Part shown: positions 54,295 through 64,000 of the stretch, piece after piece
How the letters are laid out: each line of letters starts with the position of its first letter
Numbering within the stretch: the stretch's first letter is position 1
Assembly (NCBI GenBank): GCA_029255685.2
Contig: CM055318.2
Location: forward strand, 14,575,001-14,639,000
Direction of reading: 5' to 3'
Source of the DNA: Silene conica
Lineage: Eukaryota > Streptophyta > Magnoliopsida > Caryophyllales > Caryophyllaceae
DNA: 64,000 bases
Translations under genes and position numbers: made by a program
Notes under the pieces: generated by a model
Told to the model about the DNA's origin: nothing
The model's database searches: none
What the model saw: only the letters and a program-made list of their open reading frames with translations

Positions 54295-54963
54295 TTTTTT
54301 TTTTTGGCAGAGGGATACACTACATAAGTAGTTATACAATTGACATTTGACTCATTTGGTCAAATACACTTATTTTATCAAAAGCATAAACTAAGACAAC
54401 AAAGTAACTACATAGGGTGACAAAAGTGTGTTGATGGTGACCGCGGAGTAAGTGGTCTACCGCTTCCGTTCTTGTCATTTGAAGGAGTGCCTTCATGCAT
54501 TCAGAAGCAATATGTAAATGCAAGAAACCACTACTTCGCGCCCATTGCAAAACAAAGAGCACTCCTAAGGCTTCCGCTTGAGCCGCCGATTTCGCCTTAA
54601 GACGCTTACCGAATTTTAGATAAGTTCTGTTCCATCATTATCGTATGCCACAAGACCAATAGTTGCATCCAAATTAACCTTCCAACTAGCATCAAACATA
54701 ACCTTTAGTCTACCACAAAGATTAGACATACCCGTGATGAAAATAAAATTTTCCTCAACCAGTTGCCTACTTAAGGTTTCAGCGTCATTTTTATTCCTCC
54801 GGTCCTTTCCTCCTGGGCCCCTTTAATAAAGGCATCTTGTTGACAAACATCGACACTCTTCTCACTTTTTAGGTACTTGCTTTTGTCTTATCTACCTTAC
54901 ACGGGTGTTACTTGACCCGTCACAAGCTTGCGACGTATATGCCGTCGTAGATGAGAATTTGTG
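54035..54963. mobile_element. Inverted-repeat element carrying a LINE tail
   Basis: 54041-54112 and 54879-54954 are inverted copies (shared TATCCGTCACAAG/GACGG and GAATAAGACAAAA patterns), about 75 bp with mismatches. The inside is mostly a LINE 3' fragment, so the LINE inserted into a small foldback element, or the element captured it. No clean target duplication found. Confidence 0.5.
54263..54840 (-). pseudogene. 3' fragment of a LINE (RNase H domain and poly-A)
   Basis: On minus, reading frames with one or more shifts give VMFDASWKVNLDATIGLVAY, then KAKSAAQAEALGVLFVLQWA: the D...E region of the RNase H domain (RVT_3) found at the end of many plant LINE proteins. It is followed by a long poly-A (T run 54263-54305). 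Contains at least one stop and one frameshift. Confidence 0.7.
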
Positions 54964-55378
54964 TTTCAATATAATATACCTTACATATAATGGAGAAATG
55001 GCGTGATAAAAGTTGAATGGAGAGAGTAATAACAATGTAAATTTTATATTCCTTCATTTTCTTATTTTCTTCTATTTTTATAAATTTAAGTTGGAGAATA
55101 AAATTATGTATTTATAAAACTAAAACATCTACAATTATTATCAAGATATCTTTTAATAAAAAAAATCAAATGAAATGTTTATTTATAAAACTAAATTTTT
55201 TTATCTCCAATAAAAAGTTTTTCCAATGATAGGATCTCATGTGTCAATTATTTTTGTTACAATAAAAAGTGAAAAAATATAGTGTAATGTATGAAGTTTG
55301 AGATGAACGTAAGTTTAATTAAACAATTAAAAAATAATAAGAGTTGGTGAAATGCTATTGTGATTAGAGTTTTAATAA

Positions 55379-55728
55379 GATCATTCCCAAGCAACAAGTC
55401 AATTTAATCGGGTCAATTGCATATTAGGCCTTAATCTCTCCTTATTGACCTTGACCACTTAAACCCTCCCAAGCAGAAAGTCACGACCTAGGTCAATAAA
55501 CCCTCCCAAACAACCACTTTTTTGGTTTTTTTTTTTTTTTTTTTTCTTAAATGGTTGGAACCAATTAAAATGTGCCACGTATGAGGTCGATTAGTGAGTC
55601 AATTTACCTCAAATTGGGTCGATTTTTGACTCAAATCGACTTGAGTCAATTCTAATCGATTTCTTAATTACAATTAACTTGACTCGACCCAAAATCGACC
55701 TCCCAATCGACCTTGCTTGGGGATGGTC
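55379..55728. mobile_element. Tourist-type (PIF/Harbinger) MITE, 350 bp
   Basis: Inverted repeats GATCATTCCCAAGCAA and GACCATCCCCAAGCAA (complement) with TAA duplication at 55376-55378 and 55729-55731. End sequence resembles that of the autonomous PIF at 7845-11930 over the first eight bases. Confidence 0.88.
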
Positions 55729-55896
55729 TAATAGAACCTCAAGTTTCAAAGTCGATTGCAAGCCACTCCCGTTCAAATCGGCTCGGTTACACCACTATTT
55801 TTAACCAAGCATATATCTTACAGGTGGTATCCTCCATTTCAATAAATAGTTTACATTTACTTTTGTTTTGTGAGAGATAAATAAAACAAATGTAAA

Positions 55897-55930
55897 CTAG
55901 TGTAACACCCGTGAAAAGTCACGGGGTTGT
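55897..55930 (-). other. Helitron 3' terminus
   Basis: On minus, a hairpin with arms CCGTGA/TCACGG stands a few bases before CTAG at 55897-55900, followed by T. Same structure as the Helitron at 23435. The 5' end, to the right, could not be placed. Confidence 0.5.
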
Positions 55931-56462
55931 GTACACTTTTTTTAAAGACGACGAAGGTATATTCATTTCAATATATAGCAATTCTGATCTATTTATTCGA
56001 ACAAATTAATTTTTAACGGGATGTTTGCATATAAGATATGTACGGTCAAAAGGTGAATTTCCTGGTGCACTAATTTAATTATAGCTGTTAGTAATGATGA
56101 TAATATTTGGATTACTTATGATAACATTAATGAATAAGGTATATAAGAAAAAACAATAAACGACTAAAAAAAAGATTAAATAACTAATAATGAGTAGTTT
56201 GGAAAGTTACTGTCTTTTGATGAATTGGTTACGGAACATAAGTTGACGGACAAATACGATGAACAAAATAACTAATCAGGTAGAAATATAAATTAAATAG
56301 GTGTATTAAAATTCGATAATGTAGGAGAAAAATTACAGTTTCTCGAAATCTCCTTGTAAACAACATTCATTGTTGTATTAGTACGGAATGAAATATTTCT
56401 TATTTATGGAATGGAATATTTAGGGAATCTCGGTTTAGTGGACTTCTATTGAGTAATAATGA

Positions 56463-56510
56463 TTATAATAATATAATAATAATAATAATATTATTATAAT
56501 ATTATAATAC
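56463..56510. repeat. TAA/TAT microsatellite
   Basis: Uninterrupted ATA/TAA-type simple repeat. Confidence 0.9.
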
Positions 56511-56954
56511 ATAAAAATATATGACTTGACATAAACTAAGGGTTCTCATTGGTCTACAAAACTGATTTTTGTGAGGATGAATGTGAGTGCGAGAAAGAGT
56601 GAACGGTGGAATATTATTGCGCCACGTATGCAGTTATACATTTTGCTTTTATAGTAATAATGACTATTGACTCGAATGAAAGAGTCTAATTTTACCGAAT
56701 ATAAATTAGTAAAATATTTTGTAATGAATGTAATACTTGAAACAAAGTAGTGTTAGTCCAGTGATAGCTCGTTAAACCTTGAAGTTTGCAGAAACCCAAG
56801 AGTTGAGACGTCCCAAATTTGACTACTAGCTGAGTCGATGAGCACTTAACCACTGCAACACCTCATGTAATGATGCGGGAATGCATGTGCCCGAGCAATT
56901 CGACCCTCTCATCATTAAAAAGAATAATACTTGAAAGTGTTTCTTGTATATAAC

Positions 56955-58410
56955 CCCTTATTATGTACGATTTTTTTACAAATAACCCCTTTTATGTTTG
57001 TTTTTACAAATTACCGCCTTAAATATCACGTAATCCTAAAAATTAACCCCAAAGTTAATTACGCTAACGATTTTTATAAAACACGAACTACATACGATAT
57101 TACGACTTAAACTTATCTAATATACCTAAATTACCCTTACCCAATCCTAACACTACCCACAAAAACAAACTCATTCACCCAATATCGTGAAACCCCCAAC
57201 ATCATACTCCTATGAACCCTAATTTCAAAACCCCCAAATTGAACCACATAAAATAACACAAATTCTCCAAAACAGTTTATAATCTTGAATTGCTATTTCT
57301 TTAACATGAGAAGGCTGAAAGATTGAATGGTGATATTTTTTGCAAAGCTTTTGCGAAAACGGAGAGCTATAAAGAAGGATGATTAATAAAGCACGATGTA
57401 TTTAGTACCAATTTAGCCAGAAATGTTTTTGTTTCCAATGTGAGTTTTTTTTCTGCTTTGTTTCTAGGTGTTTTAACTCAAATTGAAGAGTGTTTATCAA
57501 ATGTGAATGCTTTGTTTCTAGGTATTTTATGAATAGATAAAAATTGTTCATGCGTACAACTTGCATCAACATTCATACTAGCGTGTAGCACCATAGCTAT
57601 TCTACAAGTTTGTGACGGATGATATATTCGTCTCAAGTGGGATCTATAACATCTATTAAACCAATTTATTATGGATTCTATTTGCAATATACGTCTCAAG
57701 TAAGAGACCGATTGTTTACACAAGAGATTTTGATTATGAACATGAGCATATAACAAGTTGTTCGTCATTAAAAGTACACAACAAAATGTTACATTGCATC
57801 TCATCAATTAATTACAATACTCAACTAATCGACTAGAAATTTTATTGATAACTTACTACCCTAATTTATTAAGGACTAAACCTGTGATCTACCACTTCGT
57901 TCTCATAATAAAGGGCCTCCCCGAGAGACTTCTAAGGTCTTTCCTGAACAGCCGGAAATAGTTAAAGAAGCTAAATTCTCCCAACTCCGAGCTCTCGATT
58001 CCGATTGGTAGATAGAAATGAGAATTCAAGACAGCCACAAAGATGTAGCGAGTTTATTGTATCTATTCAATCATGTACAACTTACTTGCAACTGAAATTG
58101 AAGCTTGAGTGGAGTTGGGAAGGAGGTAACTATAGAAATTAAATTCCAGAACACTTAAATGTTACAATAGATATGGAGCAATAATTTGGGGTTTTGAATT
58201 TAAGGTTCATAATGATTTTGGGGGTTGACAGTGAATGAGTTTGTTTTTTTGGGTAGTGTTATGATTGGGTAAAGGGTAGTTTAGTATATTAGATAAGATT
58301 AAGTATCGTTAACGTATTGGGTTAATTTTTAGGATTACGTGATTTTTAAGGCGGTAATTTGTAAAAACAAACATACTGTGTTTATTTTTAAAAACCGTAC
58401 ATAAAAGGGG
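56955..58410. mobile_element. Long inverted-repeat (MULE-like or foldback) element
   Basis: 56955-57245 and 58170-58410 are inverted copies beginning TAACCCCTT and TAACCCCTTTTATGTACG. Their similarity runs about 240-290 bp. The centre (57250-58165) has no recognised gene. I found no convincing target duplication, so class is uncertain. It ends about 280 bp before the CRM gene start codon. Confidence 0.6.
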
Positions 58411-58687
58411 TTACAAAAGAAAAAAAAGAAAAAACACAAAAAAAAAATAATACTTGAAACGATTAAGAGCAACATCGTGTTTTTCAATTGCAGTGTTGAT
58501 GTTGAATAATGAATAGCAGTTGCGTTGCTGTGTTCATGAGGGCGGAGGCTGAATTTTAGCTTCTGAACAACAGAACAACCTTCTAGAAGCAGTTCCTACC
58601 GATATCAAACATCAGAGTCACAGACCAGACCGTCTTCTTCAATCTCCCCAAGAAACTCGTTTGCCAGACCACAACTTCAAGTCCTCC

Positions 58688-61039
58688 ATGAATATTATTC
58701 GCTCACCATCTGCTAGACGCGTCCTACAGAGCTGCCGGCAGCCTTCTCACCAATCATCTTCTGCAATCCCCCAAATCATTCCTGAGTTACCCCACCTTTT
58801 TCACAGGTTCCTTCTATATCTCTTTACTATTTCTCCTTACTACTTTATAGTTTATCCCTAAACCCCCAATTTTCCCCCTATCAATCAATTAATCATCAAT
58901 CATTGTTCTATTTTATCTTCAAATCATGAATCACGAATGTAACATTCTTATTCTACTATTCCATGCAGCAATTCATCTCTTGTAAACTATTCGACGATGA
59001 GTTCGTCGAATTTGTCGCGAGGTTTGTATAATCGTACATTGTATGATTTGCGAGGTACAAATATGTTCCGGATTTTCGACGGCGGTACTAGAATGTTAGG
59101 TGTTAGGGAGTTGAGCAGCAATTCATGTGTTGGAATAGAGGCTGGTACTGATGGTGTCGTTAGGTTTTCTTTTGGCGATTCGCGTACTGATACGAGTTTA
59201 ATGCGTTCGTCGGAAGAGGAGGGTAAGGGAAGAATGGTGGTAGAGGAGGCGGAGAAGAAAAAGAAGAAAATGACGAGGAAGCAGAAGGTGAATGAGTTGA
59301 AGTTTTATCGTCTTAAGGCTAAGAGGAAGATGAAATCCCCTAATCCTGCTGTTAGGATTCGATATAAACTTGAAAAGGTAGCATCTTATTTATAAAGTTT
59401 CTATCCTTGTTTTTGGTTTTACATAATTATAGTTCGAAATAGTAATTGGCTTGTATAAAAGAAATAAGGGTTAGTTCACTTATATGGCTAGAAATTTCAA
59501 GCCGTCGTTCTTATCCACTGAAGACAATTTCACACTCATTGAGGATTGATGTAGTTTATTGTCTGAACAATGTCTCGAAATGAGGTTCTTTGAGACGTTG
59601 TTAAGAATTTATGATTGAATATATTACGATGAAGAACACAATTTTATTGATGAATTCTAGTGTCATATTCATGTACATGCCTAAAACATGTCCATACAGT
59701 CATATACTAGCTAATAAAGTATAATGACTTCATGACAACCTGTTTTATCTGGTCAATATTATTATCATCTATTTGTCCTCATTCCACAAAATTCCTTTTA
59801 GATCATTTTCGAATCAAGTAAAATGGCCCATAACTGGCTTCACTTCGTTTCATAGTGAAACAACAGGCATTTAATGCAAGTTATGCAACTCTCTAATCTA
59901 GATACAATTTCATTTTGGGTCATCTGAAAACAACACAACCTGTGTTAAGACAAGATAAGGTGGCACACATTTGACTCCCCTTTACCCCACAATTGCATGT
60001 GCCACTTAAGGCACTGGGGCTATGATGCTCATGTTATTTAGTTCTAGTCTACTGTATTGATTGGGGTGAGTTAGGAGTAAGGATTAACATGAGTAGTAAT
60101 AGCTAAACATGGAGTGTGGATTCAGAAGAGATGTGTTCTTACTGTTCCTGTTTCAAGAAAGAAAGAGACGGGGCCATGTTTTGGTATGATAATTGATCTA
60201 GCAGTGTGAAACATTTGTTGAATGTTCAGGTTTTTGGGCTCATAGCATCTTTCAAAAACAGGTCTGGTTCAAGTAGGACTAAGTTCACATAAAATTAAAA
60301 ATTATCATGTCCTGTTCTATTTTAAAATAGGGAATTCATTAATGTACTAAGATGTAATTATTTCTCAGGCCAAACGAAAGGAAGCTTGGCTAATTGAAAA
60401 ACTGATAAAATTTGAGATTCCTAAGGCTCCAGCTGAAACATATGATCCTGAAAGTTTAACAAGGGAAGAGAAATTTTATCTGAAGCGCACCGGTGAGAAA
60501 AAGAAGCATTATGTACCTGTTGGTAGGCGGGGAGTCTTTGGAGGTGTGGTACTGAACATGCATCTGCATTGGAAAAATCACGAAACAGTCAAGGTTGTTT
60601 GTAAGCCTTGCAGACCTGGGCAGGTTCATGAGATTGCCGAAGAGATTTCCCGGTTAAGTAAAGGAATTGTTATTGATATTAAGCCTGATAACACCGTGAT
60701 TTTCTATCGTGGGAAGAACTATGTGCAACCTGAAGTTATGTCTCCTCCTGATACCCTGTCAAAGGCAAAGGTGATTAGAATTGCCTATTATCCTCCATAT
60801 ATAATTTAATTCATTTTCCTACCCCCTTAATTGCCTGAGTAATTGGTTCAAAAAGTGTGGATCTAGTCATTCTTTTTTTCCCCCTTATATTTGTCTCTAT
60901 TGTTTTCCAGGCATTGGAGAAATATAAGTACCAACAGTCCCTTGAGCACACAAGTCAATTCATTGAGAAGTTGGAAAAAGAGCTGGAAGAGTATCAGGAA
61001 CACCTTGCTCGGTACAGGAAAGGAAAAGATAGTGCATGA
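58688..61039 (+). CDS. CRM-domain protein (organellar intron splicing/ribosome maturation type)
   Basis: Four exons with GT/AG: 58688-58806, 58969-59377, 60369-60770, 60911-61039; 352 residues. N-terminus is rich in Ser, Arg and Gln with few acids (MNIIRSPSARRVLQSC), as in mitochondrial or plastid transit peptides. A basic KKKKMTRKQKVNELKFYRLK stretch precedes the single CRM domain in exon 3 (VPVGRRGVFGGVVLNMHLHW to VIFYRGKNYVQPEVMSP), which is a YhbY-type RNA-binding fold with its glycine loop. Exon 4 is a coiled coil (LEHTSQFIEKLEKELEEYQE). Layout fits the small single-CRM (subfamily 4) proteins related to At2g28480/CFM9. ATG 58688 is the first in-frame ATG. Exact organelle is not decidable by eye. 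Confidence 0.92.
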
Positions 61040-64000
61040 TAGATTCTGCTGTACATGACCGATGGTGAGTTTTACATTTGTAGTTGTTGTCTTCCACATG
61101 GATGACAAATTGTTAACTTGTTGAGACAGTATGTTAGTTCCTTTCAACTGTAATTATGCTACTTAAAAGTTAAAAGTGCTGTCTTAAATTATCTTTTTGT
61201 GCAGATGAGAAATTATGTCTTCAGCTGAGAAAAATAGATTAGGTTATGAGACAAGAGTCGTAGACCGAGCATTGTAGACTTATATACTCTTAGAGTATGG
61301 AGAGGTGACTTGGCATATTTAATTTTTCCGCGGGAAGGTATACAACATATAGTAACATAAAAAACAAGAGCTAAGCAGAAAGCACCGAGCCTTCTACAGG
61401 TGCAGACTTACAGACCTTGGGAAATGATTTAGCATGGCAAATTGACTCATGAGTTCAAACTTACTGAATTTGTAAGGAATACTCTTGATTTTAACCTTGT
61501 CCAGCTTTTTAGGCTTGATCACATTCTTTACTTTGTATTTTGTGTCATTCTTTACTTTATACGCTCCCTCTCGTGCGCGTGCATAGGTAATACTCTTCAT
61601 TTTATCCCTGTTCAGCTTTTTAAGATTGATCACATTTTCATTTCTAACACATTTTCATTTCTTTACTTCCTTTTTGGTGCCACTCTTTACTTTTAACGCG
61701 CGCACACACACACACACACAAAAAGAAAAGGGTTAGAATCTTAATTGTTGAAACAACTTATATCTCGCTGAAGTCTGGACATTAGAAATGCGATGATGGA
61801 ATTGAGTGTTTTATGCGTTACAAGTGACACCCCTTACCATGGTTTTAAAAATTTGCCGTGACATTGATTCGAGACCTGAGTTGTCAAGGTTTTGGTGTTT
61901 ACTGCAAACCATATTTTACCACATTTTGAGGTGATATTGATCGTATTTAGTGGAGATTAAGTTGCGATAGATATTGTGATCGCGACTGAAACCGAGGTTT
62001 CATACTATGGCCCTTATCTCACTATTGGCAGAGCCTTTGAGACTATAGATTAACATTATTACTCTAAACTCCCTGTTTAATTATACTTTATCAATTGCAG
62101 CACTTGCATGAATCTGCTACTTACTTCACTTCGTTGTGGGGGCAAACCTGCTCTGGTTTCTAATGACTACTTAATACGAAGTATTTATGTAGGTAAGGTG
62201 ATTCTCCTTCCATTTCTTTCTTCCCCTAGTATCCAATTAGTTCCCCCCCTCTTTTTCCATATCCTTTTTGACAAGGTCTTTCTTTGACCAATCTGCATCA
62301 GAAAAACCATCGTTTGAGAGTTGACAGTAGAAAATATGAAGTTTATGGAACATATACTTCTCGAGTTCTCTTAACAAGGATGAACATAAAGCATGCAAAT
62401 AGCCCGCAATTTGTGAGTTAGTTGATTCAAGAGGCGCCTCTGAATACAGTGGCACTAATGCTAAATCCTGGCTATATGTGGATGGAATTGGTAAATTGAT
62501 GAATGTAAAGGGGTGTCATCGAGGTTGAATTGCATGTTTAAGTTGGCTAACGCTTTTTGTGAATTATAAGTGGCAAGATTAATAATTTATAGTTTTGCAC
62601 CAATAGATGTGGCAGCGGATATGTTGAAATGATAGCTATCTGATATGATACTAACTTGCAAAGAGATTTATCTCAGTTTTGACGGTGAATAATAACGTGT
62701 CGCCTTTGCGATCATCAGAAAGATCAGCTATTCTCTAATTTTGATAATCGAGAGTCATGTACTTGTTGCTGCTTCGTAGAGGACATGTACTTTCAAAGGG
62801 TTTGCTTGAATTGGTACTATAACCCAGAACCCTGTTAGATGATCAGATTTCCTTGTTACTTGCTGATTAAGCTGGTTGCAATAAAGCAATAAGTATCAGA
62901 AAATCGACCTATTTGTATTTGCTAATTCAGTTTGATATTCATTCCTTTCTGAAAGGAGGCCCTTGCCTTTCCTACCAAGAGGCATTAATTATCTGAAGGA
63001 AATTGGAGAGGGTTGTGTTTATTACATGGTGATGTCGTGTAGCAAGTATATGTGAGCTAACAAGGTTACTGGGGATGATCGAAGTTTAAATTCGTCTGCA
63101 GCACATGTTGCCATCTTAGACAAGTTTTACTTTCAAATTTAACACAAGTTTACTTACACCTTTCAAGCTCGAAAGGTCAAGCTTGTCTCACATTCAAACT
63201 TTTCCAAACACATCTTGAGCAGGCCAGAGGGACTACTGAACAAGCATGTACTTTGTCTTTAACACCTTGTACCTGACGCAACTGATTAGACCTAAACCCT
63301 ACCGGATCCAAATGTCCAAGGCAAAGTAGACCAAGGAATGACCTGATTTGAGATGCCTTAAGATGACAAAAATCTGACATGAATCAGTCAATACCTTAGT
63401 ATTTTTGACGAAAAGATGACGACTTGAATGGTCCAACCTGAAACGATCTGGACTCAAGCGTGTTAATGATGCACTTTCCAAATCGTCTGATGTAAACCTG
63501 ACCTAAGTGATCAGTGTTAGGTTTGAGAGGTATTACCTCTACACAAACAAGGAATTGAGTGGAAGTCTTTTGACTTGATTATGTGATAGGGGTGATAGTA
63601 TAGCCAGAATCTTGTGAAGTTAACTATGTGAACAAAAATTTTCACCAAATTTCAGGCTGAAAGCTGGATCTTGATTCTGCATTTGTGGTTAACTATATCA
63701 GTATATCATGGTATTTTGTGTAAATGAACTATATCATGGTAAATTGTGTAAATGAATGCAGCAAGGATCTGAAGCCAAAATAGACGCTTTGCCACTCATT
63801 CTCTCTGTCGCCGTTGATGCTATGGAAGCTGATAGAATGTGAAAGTTGGCGAGTATTCTTCTTTATCGTATGCTCTCTGAGGTATTTCTTCATCCCTTAT
63901 TCTTACTTGGTCATCCTCCATCTTCTAATTGGCGTGCACGTGCTTATTTATCACATTTGATTAATTGGTAGTAACCTTTTTTACAAGAAATTTTGGCATG
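61040..64000. other. 3' flank and intergenic region without a convincing gene
   Basis: Begins with the 3' UTR of the CRM gene. Frames are short and lack domain features. A CA repeat lies at 61698-61721. A short open stretch after an AG at 63761 (QGSEAKIDALPLILSVAVDA) might be an exon of a gene continuing beyond the window, but I cannot support it. Confidence 0.4.
61698..61721 (+). repeat. (CA)n microsatellite
   Basis: GCGCGCACACACACACACAC run. Confidence 0.95.

Noticed and set aside
54063-54320. Lys-run frame on minus
   Set aside because: The lysines come from a poly-A tail.
56757-56900. tRNA-derived SINE candidate (TAGTCCAGTGATAGCTCG)
   Set aside because: A-box-like start only, no clear B box and no target duplication.
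63761-63900. Possible exon near the right edge
   Set aside because: About 28 codons after an AG with a stop following; no recognisable family and no partner exons in the window.

Overview
The window is nuclear DNA of a flowering plant, most likely a eudicot. Evidence: intron-rich genes of plant-only families (a GH5 exo-glucanase with fascin-like domain, an ATL RING-H2 ligase, a CRM-domain organellar splicing factor), TTTAGGG telomere-type repeats, Stowaway and Tourist MITEs, PIF/Harbinger, CACTA, MULE, Helitron, Ty1/copia and L1-type elements. I cannot name the species. All calls rest on reading the sequence; no database was searched.

Layout. 1-3897: minus-strand Ty1/copia fossil running off the left edge. 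4032-12407: nine-exon GH5 gene (minus), whole except that a 4.1 kb PIF/Harbinger transposon (7845-11930, TSD TAA) sits inside coding exon 3. 12668-17811: a Stowaway MITE split by a young, nearly whole Ty1/copia element (12750-17686, TSD GACAA). 18014-50472: a 32.5 kb segment bounded by diverged terminal inverted repeats and a perfect 9-bp target duplication (AAAACAACC), carrying a MULE/FAR1-type transposase; I read it as one giant Mutator-like element. 50501-51786: probable solo LTR. 52460-53425: ATL ubiquitin ligase (minus). 53.8-58.4 kb: MITEs, a LINE tail, a Helitron end and a long inverted-repeat element. 58688-61039: four-exon CRM protein gene (plus). The last 3 kb shows no convincing gene.

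The giant MULE is the main result. It holds seven copies of an unrecognised small gene. Five are open, each exactly 90 codons plus stop (25763, 33602 on plus; 40752, 42718, 45512 on minus), and two are broken (30567 plus, 47927 minus). Several keep their own TATA box. Two of the copies on each side belong to inverted arms of about 4 kb (30.2-40.2 kb, less its insertions, against 44.5-48.3 kb). A second, unidentified gene lies just inside the right end (48579-49090). The element has been hit by a Helitron, Stowaway MITEs, a CACTA element carrying pieces of a receptor-like kinase gene and an MRS2 magnesium transporter gene, an L1-type LINE, and smaller MULE-like insertions. Many have clean target duplications, and for several the duplicated neighbour shows the empty site, so the order of events can be read.

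The host genes look unrelated in function. What links the window is transposon activity: the GH5 gene is hemmed in by copia elements on both sides and cut by PIF, while the ATL and CRM genes look intact.
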